Shown here piece by piece: positions 40,121 to 49,665 of a DNA stretch of 64,000 bases. How positions within the stretch are numbered: position 1 is the stretch's first letter; the number at the start of each line of letters is the position of its first letter. A program made the position numbers and the translations under genes. Below the pieces are notes generated by a model that was given only the letters and a program-made list of their open reading frames with translations, did not search any database and was not told the DNA's origin. The DNA comes from Prorocentrum cordatum (taxonomy: Eukaryota; Sar; Dinophyceae; Prorocentrales; Prorocentraceae), in NCBI GenBank assembly GCA_963575745.1, contig CAUYUJ010014603.1:276037-340036 (forward strand). Direction: 5' to 3'.

Positions 40121-40487
40121 ACTTCTGAGGGCAACGGGTCCTGGACCCCGGGGCCCGTACCCCGGGGCCAGCCTTTCGTCCGGAGTGTAGAAGAAGAAAA
40201 AAACAACACAAACGTAAACGTTTGGCGCTGCGCGTGGATTTCTTGGATCCGCGCCGGACCCTCCTCCCTGGCGCGCGGAGCGCGCCAGGAGCGGCGCCGG
40301 GGGCGCCGCCAGGGGGCCCAGCCCGGGTCCAAGAGATCAGCGCGGAGCGCCCAAAAGTAATGTCTATATTTTCCTCTTCGAGAGTCGCTGCTTGGCGGTG
40401 CTGGAGACCGCGGAGGGCCTGGGAGCCCCGCCCGAAGGGACGGCGCCAAACCACATCCTGTGGATCGATGTTCGGGAGCCCGAGTAA
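40121..40487 (+). CDS. unrecognised coding segment split by a family T element (strand ambiguous)
   Basis: On the plus strand, 40121-40186 joined to 40386-40484 reads TSEGNGSWTPGPVPRGQPFV, RSRCLAVLETAEGLGAPPEG and TAPNHILWIDVREPE, then a stop or a donor-like GTAAAT. Codon third positions are mostly G/C. The minus strand is also open across the same join (LLGLPNIDPQDVVWRRPFGR ... QAATPDERLAPGYGPRG), so the direction is not proven. In both cases continuity needs removal of 40187-40381 with one GAGT. No domain recognised. Confidence 0.4.
40187..40381. mobile_element. family T element, full length, 195 bp
   Basis: GTAGAAGAAGAAAAAAACAA, CACAAACGTAAACGTTTGGC ... AAAAGTAATGTCTATATTTT, CCTCTTCGA. 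Inner hairpins are CTGGCGCGCGGAGCGCGCCAG (21 bp) and GGCGCCGGGGGCGCC. Direct repeat GAGT at 40183-40186 and 40382-40385. Confidence 0.85.
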
Positions 40488-40548
40488 ATCTACATCCACC
40501 GCCTGCCAAGGTGCCCGAAGACCGGGCTCACGGGCGGTGGTTACGGAC

Positions 40549-40640
40549 AACGGAGCGCGCCGGGGGCGGCGCCGGAGGCGCGGCCGGGGGGCCCCCAGCG
40601 CAGATCCGAGAAAGCCGCGCGAAGCGTTGAAAATCCCACC
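40549..40640. mobile_element. family T element, right half
   Basis: GGAGCGCGCCGGGGGCGGCG, CCGGAGGCGCGGCC, CCCAGCGCAGATCCGAGAAA then GCCGCGCGAAGCG. The left arm is missing. Confidence 0.65.
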
Positions 40641-41019
40641 AGACCTCTGGGCGTCGGTGGTTTAGAGCGTTTCCTCTTCCACCCCTCCTTCTTCCCCTTC
40701 GGGGAGGGGTTTACCCCTCCCCCTACCCCCTCCCCACTGACCTGGACAGGGGGGGCCGCGGGTAGTTAGAGCGTCCAAGATCGACTCCTGGGAAGGCTAA
40801 AATTCGACACCCCTCACGAGGATCGTGGCTCCTGAGGGGCGGGCTATAATTAGGGAACCCCCCTTCGTTGATCGATCTCCTCCAAGATTGTTCCAAAAGA
40901 CGTCTTGGACCCCCTCTTGGGCTGTGCGCGCGGGCGGGCGGAGCGCCGCCCGCCCGCCCGCAAGGCCCAAGAGCCCACCAAAACGTTCGAAGACACTTCC
41001 AATACGCCACCAGGGAGGA

Positions 41020-41135
41020 GGAAGAGGCGGAGGAGGAGGAGGAGGAGGAGGAGGAGGAGGAGGAGGAGGAGGAGGAGGAGGAGGAGGAGGAGGAGAGGGA
41101 GGAGGAGGAGAGGAGGAGGAGGAGAAGGCGGAGGA
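41020..41135 (+). repeat. (GGA)n array
   Basis: About 115 bp of GGA triplets. Preceded by a CCGCCCGCCCGC/GCGGGCGGGCGG hairpin at 40930-40962. Confidence 0.95.
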
Positions 41136-41579
41136 GAAGGAGGAAGAGGGGAGGAGAACAGCTGCCGATCATCGGCGCTCTTCGTTCGAGTGCCTGGTGT
41201 AGGATGGGCTGGTGGGGATACGCGAAGCGTCAAGAATTTATGCTTCTGTGTTTTTTCTTCTTCGAGATAACCCCCAGCCTCGGACAACTACAGGGCAGTT
41301 GTTTGATACATTGGATTTTTAAAGCATAGGACTTTTAATACATGATTAATGTATGAATGAATTCATGCACGAACTCGTCGTTGTTTTTCATCCTAGATCC
41401 CTGCATGTTTAGTACATGATCCGCACGCGGAGCATGTATAAAAAACGGCCCCGTACGGTGCCGCTCACGGGGGGCCGCCGGGCGCCGGGCATCGGATCGT
41501 CGCTCTCCGGCCAGAGCGAGTCCAGCGGCGGCGCCGGCGGGGCCGCTGGGGCCGGGCGCCTCGCAACGCTGGGGGCTGT

Positions 41580-41780
41580 CGGCGTTCGGATCGCGGGGTC
41601 GTCGGTCGTCGTCGGCGTCGTGGTCGATCGTTCGAGGCTCGCCGTCGTCGATCGCCGTCGTCGATCGTCGTCGTCGTCGTCGTCGATCGTCGGTCGTCGG
41701 GTCGTTTTGGGTCGATCGATCGCTCGGGGCTCGGGGCTCGGGTCGAGGCCTCTGGGGCTCGGTCGTCATTCGAGGTCGTG
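41580..41780 (+). repeat. (TCG)n degenerate array
   Basis: GTCGTC and GATCG units over 200 bp, e.g. TCGTCGTCGTCGTCGTCG near 41668. Confidence 0.85.
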
Positions 41781-41789
41781 AGCGTCTTT

Positions 41790-42220
41790 TTTCGTTCGGC
41801 GTTTCGGCATCGGGCGGGAGGGGGGGGGGGGGAGGGGGGGGGTCTGGCCCCGGACGTCTGCTTCGCGCGACTGCTTGGGCCCGTGCGTCCTTTCTGGGGG
41901 AAACTCCAGCTGCTCGAAATAGGCACCAAAAACAGCCAAGATCTACTCCAGGGAGGGGAACGTAAGACCTGGGTACAGGGGACTCGGAAATCCCCGACGA
42001 GGTCGTCAAAAAAATGACGAGGCCGAGCCTGCATCTTGACGAGGCCTCCCGCTGGCAGACATCCCGCGAAATTCCTCCTCGCCCAAACCCGAGGCGCGGT
42101 CGTCAAAGAACGATGGCGCACCCGAGTCCTGGCAGGCCCGGGTCTTACGCCCACTCGATTCAGGGAGGGGGGGGAGCGAGGGCCCGCGCCGACCGGCAAA
42201 AGAACGGAGAAGAAAACGCC
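41790..42220. mobile_element. family D element with ~190-bp interior insertion
   Basis: GGCGTTTCGGCATCGGGCGG, TCTGGCCCCGGACGTCTGCT, AACTCCAGCTGCTCGAAATA and GATCTACTCCAGGG, then unrelated GC-rich sequence, then GCCCGCGCCGACCGGCAAAA. Confidence 0.65.
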
Positions 42221-42224
42221 CACG

Positions 42225-42420
42225 TTCGAGGATTGGTCCTCGTCGTCCTCGCCTGGTCTCTGTCCTCGCCCTCGTGCTCTTCCACGTGGTCCTCGTCTGG
42301 TCACTGTCCTCGTCCTCGTGCTCTTCCACGTCGTCCTCGTCTTCGCCGTCGTCAACGTCGTCGTCGTCGTCGGCGTCGTCGTCGTCGTCGTCGTCGTCCT
42401 CGTCCTCGGCAGTTCGAGGC
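42225..42420 (+). repeat. (GTC/CTC)n array with ~55-bp higher period
   Basis: TCGTGCTCTTCCACGTGGTC then CTCGTC recurs at about 42265, 42320 and 42580. One of these repeats is the empty-site paralogue of a family F insertion. Confidence 0.8.
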
Positions 42421-42609
42421 GTTTGGGCGTTCGTGTCGTCGTGGACCTCCGGGAGGCCTCCCGTGGCCGGGGCCGGGCCCCCCCCCCCCCCAGAATTCTC
42501 GTGACAGCGCGTCCCAGGGGAGAGGCCCAGCGCCGCCGTCCCAGTCCTCGGTCGTCCTCGCCTGGTCGCCGTCCTCGTCCTCGTGCTCTTCCACGTCGTC
42601 CTCGTCTTC

Positions 42610-42773
42610 TGAAGGGGCCCCGGGACACACACATAAATACACACAAATCACAGGATTCCCCTGTATTTTCCCATATTTTCTGGGATTTCGTCTTCCCTCC
42701 CACTTCCCATAGTTTCCCATATTTTCTGGGGAATCGACGATTCATTGTGTCCGTGTGTCTTTTTCCCTCCTGA
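42610..42773 (+). mobile_element. family F element with 5-bp target duplication and empty-site paralogue
   Basis: TGAAGGGGCCCCGGGACACA ... TTTTTCCCTCCTGA, 164 bp, flanked by TCTTC (42605-42609 and 42774-42778). The uninterrupted sequence CTCGTCTTCGCCGTCGTCAA occurs at 42336-42356, so the insertion point is exact. Confidence 0.88.
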
Positions 42774-42954
42774 TCTTCGCCGTCGTCAACGTCGTCATCG
42801 TCGTCGTCCTCGTTCTCGTTGCCGCCGCCGTCGGCGGCGGTCACCGGACGGCTGCGCCGATTCGCTCGAGCGCTCCTCGGTGCACTCGGACGTGCCGCAC
42901 GATCGAGCGAGGGTCCCCCGCGGCCTACAGGGGCTGTTCCTGCTGCTGTTCTTC

Positions 42955-43080
42955 CTCCCTCCTCCTCCTCCTCCCTCCTCCTCCTCCTCCTCCTCCTCCT
43001 CCTCCTCCTCCTCCTCCTCCTCCTCCTCCTCCTCCCCCCTCCTCCTCCTCCTCCTCCTCCTCCTCCTCCTCCTCCAATTA
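42955..43080 (+). repeat. (CTC)n array
   Basis: About 120 bp of CTC triplets left of family H copy 2. Confidence 0.95.
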
Positions 43081-43199
43081 CTTACTTCTCCTTCAATTGC
43101 TGCTCATCCTATGTAGTCCCTTTCGTCTTTCTCCTCCTCCTCCTCCTCTTCCTACATACTCCTACTCCTCCTCCTTTCCTTTACCTTCTAAATAACTTC

Positions 43200-43920
43200 T
43201 CCCCGTCGCACCCCGAAGCCAGTCTTTAGGGCGGGCCAGGCGTTTCGCCTGAGACTTCCTCACCATTTGACTCTGAAGCTTAAAATTGGCAATAGCTTCA
43301 CAAATGGAGGGCGGGTGGTTTTCAAAATGTGGTTCTCGCGATAGCGCCGCTCACATTCTAAAAAACTGCAAGAACCTCACGGATTGAGGATAACCCGTTT
43401 TCAAAATGTGGCCCTCGCCTTAGCGCCGCGTACATTCGTTTTTTAAACATTTGCAGGAGTTCCATAACCCGTTTTCAAAATGTTGCTCTCGCCCTTAGCG
43501 CCGCTCACATTCGTTCTAAACATTTGCAGGAGATTCGCGGGGTGAGGGCGGTTCCTTTTCAAACTGTGGCTCTCGCATGAAATTTGCAAGGGCTCTACGG
43601 ATTCCCACGATCAACGTGCCAACAATGGTGTTTTGGAAAGATTCCAGATGTTGCAGGTGCAACCGTTACGTTGATTCGCAATGTTGAAATCGGCGTTCTG
43701 GCACGATCCAGGATCTTCACGACGCAACAATCATGTTGATCCGTGGCGATGGAATCCCGAGACCAGTGTTTTGTTATGCTTCCGGGTATTCAAACGGTTG
43801 TCTTCCAACGAGGCAAATCCCTCAATGGAAATGAACCGTTGTAGGAGCCTATGAAGAGGGAGCTTGGAGGGAGGGTACATTCCAACATCGTTGATGGCTC
43901 TTGGGTTTACACCTCCCTCC
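43200..43920 (+). repeat. family H: ~720 bp duplicated module, copy 2
   Basis: CCCCGTCGCACCCCGAAGCC, GTTTCGCCTGAGACTTCCTC, four TTTTCAAAATGTGG-type subunits, then GTTACGTTGATTCGCAATG, TTCTGGCACGATCCAGGATC and GGAGCTTGGAGGGAGGGTAC. Same order as 6140-6960. Confidence 0.75.
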
Positions 43921-44234
43921 TCCTCTTCCTCCTCCTCCTATTACTCCGACGTGCTCCCTGCACCCGCGCCGGTGTCTTGGGTCGGCGCCGAGTCTCCCCA
44001 TCCCCTGAGGAAACGACAGAAAAAAAAACAAACAAATCACACCGCTGCTCCCCAGACCTCTCCCATGGATCGTTCTGACCAGGAGCTCGAGGCGGCTCCA
44101 GCCGCGGCGACGAAGACCTCCCAGGAGGCCCAAAAGGGGTGAACACGACAGAAGGGTAGCGGGCGCGGGCGGAGAATTTTCCCCCTCCTGCTCCCCCTCC
44201 CACTTGCCCGAACGTTCTCCGCCTCATCCTGCTC

Positions 44235-44355
44235 CTCCCCCTCCTCCCCTCCTCCTCCTCCTCCTCCTCCCTCCTCCTCCTCCTCCTCCTCCCTCTCCTC
44301 TTCCTCCTCCTCCTCCTCCTCCTCCTCCTCCTCCTCCTCCTCCTCCTCCTCCTCC
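44235..44355 (+). repeat. (CTC)n array
   Basis: About 115 bp of CTC triplets. Confidence 0.95.
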
Positions 44356-44528
44356 ATCTCATCTGATACCCTTGCGTGACCAAGACCGAGCGAGCCATCA
44401 CCTTCGCAGCGACGGCGACCGACGCGTCCAGCCACGAGGCTGTAGCCGCACTCACCCAGCCACATGGCCGCCTCGATAAAGCCTCGACGGACTAGATGAA
44501 CACACAAGCTCCCCTCAATAGAGGAACA

Positions 44529-44725
44529 AACAACTGCATCAACACATACACACTTTCGGAGCTGCGCGCGGACTCCTTGGATCGGCGCTGGGCCCCCCCT
44601 GGCGGCTCGTCCAGCGCTGCCCCAGGCGCGCTCCGCGCGGCAGGGGGGGGTCCAATTCGAATCCAAGAAATCCGCGCGGACCTCCAAATTTGTTTGTGTA
44701 TACCGTTGCTTCTTCGTCGACGAAA
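44529..44725. mobile_element. family T element
   Basis: GAGGAACAAACAACTGCATC, ACACATACACACTTTCGGAG ... GACCTCCAAATTTGTTTGTG, TATACCGTTGCTTCTTCG. The two flanks are both open on the minus strand (SLCVHLVRRGFIEAAMWLG on one side), but no clear direct repeat was found. Confidence 0.75.
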
Positions 44726-44818
44726 CGGAAGGACAGCGACGTCAACCCGTGCACTGCGTGTATGGCACGATGACGGTTCCGTCTTCCAGTACTTCTGGTC
44801 AGTGACAATTCAACACCG

Positions 44819-45100
44819 TCACTGACGACGGGAAGGGAAGGGCAGTAGTTGGGCACGAGAAGCGGTGACCACCTCCACATCTGCCTGGATGGAACCTCTC
44901 TGACTTGACTCAACAAAGAGGCAAACAACGCAATCAAGAACAATGAAACACATCAAGAGCATGTAGCCGCTCAAGACCCTGCTCCAGGCGTTCTGCTGGC
45001 CACCTGCCTCTCGCCCCTCAGCGAGGCTAAGGCCCAGACGGCACACGCCCAGACTTGGGCACCAACAACCTCTTGGGCGCCGGAACGCCCGCGATGGTCT
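44819..45100 (-). CDS. possible exon with one transmembrane segment
   Basis: The minus frame reads GGQQNAWSRVLSGYMLLMCF, IVLDCVVCLFVESS, QRGSIQADVEVVTASRAQLL, then a stop. YMLLMCFIVLDCVVCLFV is a plausible membrane helix. The upstream part is Arg/Gly-rich. A small hairpin (GTCAGTGAC / GTCACTGAC, 44800-44827) spans the stop. Family not recognised; a second exon is not identified. Confidence 0.35.
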   Translation of the reverse strand, partial: RPSRAFRRPRGCWCPSLGVCRLGLSLAEGREAGGQQNAWSRVLSGYMLLMCFIVLDCVVCLFVESSQRGSIQADVEVVTASRAQLLPFPSRRQ

Positions 45101-45427
45101 CCCTGGCCTTGAGGTCCTCATTCGGGGATCCAGCCCGTCCCCGCCTCAGGCTACCTCCTCCCCTGTCTTTCAGTCCCTCCTCCCTGGCTGCCCCCTCCCC
45201 CTCCTCCAGCCCCTCTACCTCCTGCGCCTAAGCCTCATCCTCATCCACCTCCTCCTCCTCCTCCTCCTCCTCCTCCTCCTCCGCCTAGTACCTCCTCCCC
45301 AATCCCTCCTCATTCTCTCCTGACATACTCCTTCTGTCCATATTTCCCCGCGCTCAAGCTTTCTCATCTTCATCTCATCCCTGTACCCTCTCACTTCCTC
45401 CCTCTTTGACGTCACTCCCCCCCTAAA

Positions 45428-45747
45428 GCCTGGGCTCGAGCTGCGCCTGTGCCAGTGCTTCTCTGTGGCCCGCGGCCCGCCGATCGCCTCAAACCCGAGG
45501 TACTCAGCACCGAGGTCAAGACGCGGTGGCGGGCAGCAGCTGGCCGCTTTTCCGCGCTTGAGATATACGTTGAGTGAGGGCAGCAGCTGGTTTTGCTGGC
45601 CTTCAACCTGATCGTGATTGCAGCCCTACTTGCTCAAGACGCACTCCCTCACGCCGACTTCCCTCGACCGAGGAACTTGGGGCGCGAGCTTCAGCGATGT
45701 CGAGTTGGCGTTGTGCGAAGCGTACGCTGCCAACTCCGCCTTTAGGG
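45428..45747 (+). CDS. unrecognised protein, two exons with GT-AG introns
   Basis: Exon 1 (about 45428-45568) reads AWARAAPVPVLLCGPRPADR, LKPEVLSTEVKTRWRAAAGR and FSALEIY. Exon 2 (45624-45747) reads PYLLKTHSLTPTSLDRGTWG, ASFSDVELALCEAYAANSAF. Exon 2 is preceded by a TTGCAG acceptor and followed by GTGAGT. With a GTTGAG donor at 45569 the exons join in phase (EIY-PYLL). A TGA follows at 45750 if the last donor is not used. No domain recognised; both ends may be incomplete. Confidence 0.45.
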
Positions 45748-45751
45748 CGTG

Positions 45752-46065
45752 AGTGGTTTAGAGCGATTCCTCTTCCAACCCCCTTCATCCCGCCTCGGGC
45801 AGGGGATCATACGTCCCCCTAGCCGCCCCCCTGGACCTGGGCGGAAGATTTCGCGACCCATTGGAGCATCAAAGAAGGTTTTGGCCTCGTTTGGGCCTCC
45901 TGGGGGGGATGAACTGTGGTACCCCCCTTCCTTGATCGAGCTTATTTAAGATGGCTTCAAGATTGCCCCCAAGGATCCCAAGAGTGCCCCAAGAGGCGCC
46001 CAGGAGGCCCCTGGAGGCCCCGAGAGTCCCCAAAAGGTCCCCAAGAGGCTCCTCGGAGAGAGCCC
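45752..46065 (+). repeat. dispersed GGTTTAGAGCG module and CCAAGAGGCCCC satellite
   Basis: GAGTGGTTTAGAGCGATTCC, then TTGATCGAGC, then degenerate CCCCAAGAGGCGCCCAGGAG units to about 46060. The same order (GGTTTAGAGCG; TTGATCGATC) occurs at 40655-40880. Confidence 0.6.
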
Positions 46066-46296
46066 CGACTGTGCTGCTGCAGCCTCCGTCGTGCAGGCCA
46101 GCGAAGAGACTGGAAAGGTGGGCGCTGGCGGCGTCAGTTCAGCATGGAACTACAGCAGAGGACGCCGCGAGGAATGGCACGAACGGCGAATCAGAAGAAG
46201 ACACATCAAATCCAACATGGAGCAAGACACCTCTGAACGCACGCGCGGGAAGCGTTTGCAGAAAAAGACGCTAACGGATACAGTAGGAACTCGACC

Positions 46297-46470
46297 ACAA
46301 GAAACCTTCCACAAGAAAACCCGGCCCTGAGACCCAAGGACGTCAACTGATGCTTGGCGTGGGAACGTCACGCTTTCCATAGTCAAACCACCGAAACCCA
46401 AGAAACCCAGGGCACCCTGGAGGCAAGCAGGGTGTTTCTTGCCATGGGTCTCCACTGCATGCCTACCTCC
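46297..46470 (+). repeat. family N dispersed repeat, copy 1
   Basis: CCCGGCCCTGAGACCCAAGG, GACGTCAACTGATGCTTGGC, GTGGGAACGTCACGCTTTCC, CAGGGCACCCTGGAGGCAAG and CAGGGTGTTTCTTGCCATGG. About 80% like 49115-49290. A long inverted core (GGCACCCTGGAGGCA...) but no clear TIR. Confidence 0.7.
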
Positions 46471-46713
46471 GCACGGGTGACGACAGACCGAGGAGGCCTC
46501 AGAGAGCTTCCACTGGCGCTACGAGAGCTCGAGCGGGAGCTCCGCGGGGACCCCATGCGCCACCCGCCTCTGAGCGAGGCGAGGCGCACACGGAGGAGCC
46601 CGTCAAGAGGGGAGGCGAGGAGGTGAGCAGGCCACGGCCGACGCCTCGCCCCGCCCCCCTCCCGAGGAGGAGGAGGAGGAGGAGGAGGAGGAGGCCCCGT
46701 TCGGGGGCAACTG

Positions 46714-46985
46714 CTACACCCCTCGTCAAAATCAGCCTCAAAAATGTATCACGTGGCTGAACTGTTTGTGGGGAGATGTTGGACAGAGTAGCGATGACTG
46801 CGAGGTACTTGTATGCGCCGCCCCTCCGATGTCGGTCGGCATCGAACTTCCGAGTCGTTCCCGGTCAGACCACCTTTGCCCTTACCCCGACGTTGGAGGG
46901 GCGTCGTATCGACATTGAAGGGCGCGCCGACATCGCAGGGGCGTGTTCGCCGTGTTTGAGGTTAATTTTGACCAGGGTAGTAGGA
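46714..46985. mobile_element. family L TIR element
   Basis: CTGCTACACCCCTCGTCAAA, ATCAGCCTCAAAAATG faces GTTTGAGGTTAATTTTGACC, AGGGTAGTAGGAG. TIR about 30 bp with several mismatches. About 270 bp, single copy in the window. Confidence 0.65.
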
Positions 46986-47160
46986 GGTCTTCATCAAAAA
47001 GACTAGGCAGAACTAAGCCCCATCGGAGGCTGTTGTTGTTGTTGCTGTTGTTGTGCCAAATGAGGCTGCGGATTCAGCGAGATCAGGCCGGTTTAAGCCG
47101 GACTCTGCGGGATTCGTCGGGACTAAGACGGCCAAAGTCGCATTTCGGACCAGGGCAAAG

Positions 47161-47838
47161 TCAGAATTTGACCTCCCAAGAGTTGCATCCGAGGCCCCGG
47201 GGCACCGCCGCCTCCACCGCCCACTCCGCCGAAGAGGAGAGGGCGGCCCGCCGAAGTGCCAGCAGGGACGGCGGCAGCGAGGGGCGAGTGCGGCGCCGAG
47301 ATCCAATCGAACGATCCAGCCTACAGGGAGAATCGCAAGAAGAAGACGACATTCGGCGGCGAGTGAGGGGGGAAGTGAGAAGGAGAAGGCCTTTTTCAGA
47401 AGGCGGCGGGACATCCCAGAAACCCTCGCGCCTTCTGAGGGTTGTTTTTTCTGCCTTCGGGGAAGGCTCAGAAAAGTTCTCAGAATTCCGGGGGACTTCC
47501 GAGCCTTCTGAGAAGGCCCGCACCTTTTCAGTTCCCTTCTTGCTTTCCGCCGACAAATAGTAAGCGTAAGAAGACAAAACCTGAAGGCACTGCATCATGT
47601 GTCGTTTGCGAGCCGGCAGGCTTTAGTTCAAGCCCGCAACACTGGAATGCGATCCAAGATTTCTGAAGTCGTAGATCGAGGGTGAAACTGCGGTGCATGA
47701 TGAGGTCGATAGTGAGGAAATGCCTACTTCGTTTTTCAAGCAGGCCCTTGGTAGACCTCACATCGAGCACAGTTCCGCTAAATAGGGAGCAGGGGCAGGT
47801 GGTATTCCCACGGCGAGTGAACCTACAAGGTTGAGCTG
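47161..47838 (-). CDS. unrecognised protein, exons on both sides of a family M element
   Basis: The 5' exon (47838-47559) reads CRFTRRGNTTCPCSLFSGTV, LDVRSTKGLLEKRSRHFLTI, DLIMHRSFTLDLRLQKSWIA and FQCCGLELKPAGSQTTHDAV. Beyond family M (47353-47558) a frame reads MSSSSCDSPCRLDRSIGSRR, ALSSSAEWAVEAAVPRGLGC and NSWEVKF, then a stop. The 5' exon has stops in its other frames, which supports it. The exact join across the element is not established. Function unknown. Confidence 0.4.
47353..47558. mobile_element. family M TIR element
   Basis: CGGCGGCGAGTGAGGGGGGA, AGTGAGAAGG faces CCTTTTCAGTTCCCTTCTTG, CTTTCCGCCG. TIR about 30 bp. It contains GCCTTCTGAGAAGGC modules. Confidence 0.8.
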
Positions 47839-47939
47839 TACTTTAACCCAGAGCAATGCAACACATCAGCAGGAGTTGTTCTCTCAGCGTGCCCGTGCGT
47901 TTCCCGCCCTACGGTGTCTAACGCCTCCGTAGTTTGGCT

Positions 47940-48430
47940 TGCAGCTGCGCGCTGCACACATTCCTCCCCATCTTGCCCAGCTTCCTGAGCCTTACCCCTT
48001 CTTCCCCCCGCACCCCTTGCTCCTCACTATAGTCACTGATCTCTTCTCCATCCTTCCCCCCCCTCTCTCCCCCCTCGTCCCCAACCTTGATCCACATATG
48101 TTTCATCCTCTGCCTCCGCCTCGTCCGCCGTTTCCTCTCCTCCACCCCCGCCTCCAAGTTCTCCTCATCCTGAACCTGCTTCTCCTCTTCCTCCCCGCAT
48201 ACGAGCTTACTTCCTCGCCACAAGCTCTGTTCTCCATCTCCATCCCCCGTCCCCATCCGCCTCATCCTCCTCCACTCTCCACACTCGTTCTCCTCCTCGC
48301 TCTCCTCCTAGACGCTCCTCGCTACTCTTCCTCGGACGCCAGCTTCCCCCCTCATTGGACCCTCGTCCTTTGCCCCGTCCACGTTCCTCGCCCCACCTCT
48401 CCACTCCCTCCTCCCAATTGCATCCATCCT
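47940..48430 (+). repeat. C/T-rich low-complexity stretch
   Basis: CCTCCTC/CCCCTT-rich on the plus strand, with a long Pro/Leu-rich open frame that I regard as compositional. No gene is supported for 47840-48780. Confidence 0.6.
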
Positions 48431-48809
48431 CCACTTGGCGGACGAAGAAACGTGGCGTCACTTTGCAACAAAACCCGCGCCCGACGGCCGCGCCGCACAC
48501 CGATCTTCTACAGTTCCTCGACCGCCCACGCGCCGAACGGCGCATGGCTTCGCGCTCGCTCCCCCCTCACTCCCCTATGCCTATGCCCGCCCCCCCCCCC
48601 TGACTCCCCGCTGCTCACCCCCCCATGCCCCCATCCCCACCCCAAGCCCCCTATGACCCCCCCCCCCATGCCCCCCCACCTGCCTCTGGCTGCCCCCGTC
48701 GCCCTGCCCTGGCTGGTGCTCTTGACCGTCCTTCCCCGCCGGAGCCCCGCTGGCACCTCCGGGCCCGCTCCGACAGCCTAGCGGGGCCGCCCGGCTCATT
48801 CCAGAGCCG

Positions 48810-48990
48810 ACCCAGGAGGAGGAGGAGGAGGAGGAGGATGAGGAGGAGAGGAGGAAGAGAAGGAGGAGGAGGAGGAGGAGGAGGCGGAGGCGGAGGATAA
48901 GAAGAAGTAGGAGGAAGAGGAGGAGGAGGAGGAGGGAGGAGCGAGGGAGGAGGAGGAGGAGGAGGAGGAGGAGGAGGAGGAGGAAGAGGA
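48810..48990 (+). repeat. (GGA)n array
   Basis: About 180 bp of GGA triplets. Confidence 0.95.
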
Positions 48991-49114
48991 GGAGATCCCT
49001 GGCACGACCGGGAGGGCGCCTTATAGACAGCGTGCAGCTCTCCGCGCGCTCTCGCCCGCATGACAGGCCGTCTTGCCGTCTGGCGCAGCGGCCTGCTCAG
49101 CGTGTGCCGTGGGG

Positions 49115-49290
49115 GCCCGGCCCCAAGAGACCTCCCACGAGAAACCCCGGCCCTGAGACCCCGGGACGTCCATTGATTTTCGGCGTGGGGGCGTCACGCT
49201 TCCTCAGAGTCATCGAAGCCCAAGAAGCCCAGGGCACCGGGCACCCTGGAGGCAAGCAGGGCGTTCCTTGGCATGGGCCCACACTGTATG
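49115..49290 (+). repeat. family N dispersed repeat, copy 2
   Basis: CCCCGGCCCTGAGACCCCGG, GACGTCCATTGATTTTCGGC, GTGGGGGCGTCACGCTTCCT and CACCCTGGAGGCAAGCAGGG. Homologous to 46297-46470. Confidence 0.7.
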
Positions 49291-49454
49291 TTGCGCTGGT
49301 GGAGTGGGGCCCGGGAAGAGCACGCGGGGAGGGCCCCTGCCCCCCCGCGAACAGGCGCTCAGCGTACATCCCAAGCGGCATGGGCCCAGCCCAATCCAGG
49401 GAGAACGCGAGGCCGATGTTCGCTGTGCATTGTGGTTGTGGGGCCCTGAGGAAG

Positions 49455-49665
49455 GAGGATGAGGATGAGGATGAGGATGAGGATGAGGAGGAGGATGAGG
49501 ATGAGGATGAGGATGAGGATGAGGATGAGGAGCAGGAGGAGGAGGAGGAGGAGGAGGAGGAGGAGGAGGAGGAGGAGGGGTGAGGGAGGAGCGAGGGAGG
49601 AGGGAGGAGGGAGAAGGAGAAGGAGAGAGAGGAGGAGGAGGAGGAGGAGGAGGACGACGAGGAGG
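49455..49665 (+). repeat. (GGATGA)n and (GGA)n array
   Basis: Hexamer GGATGA about 13 times, then GGA triplets, then GGAGAA. Confidence 0.95.

Noticed and set aside
40187-40381. Family T as an integrated parvovirus terminal repeat
   Set aside because: Only the folding topology is similar. Sequence, copy number, exon-boundary location and flanking 3-5 bp repeats fit a small host transposon or introner, and no viral gene is nearby.
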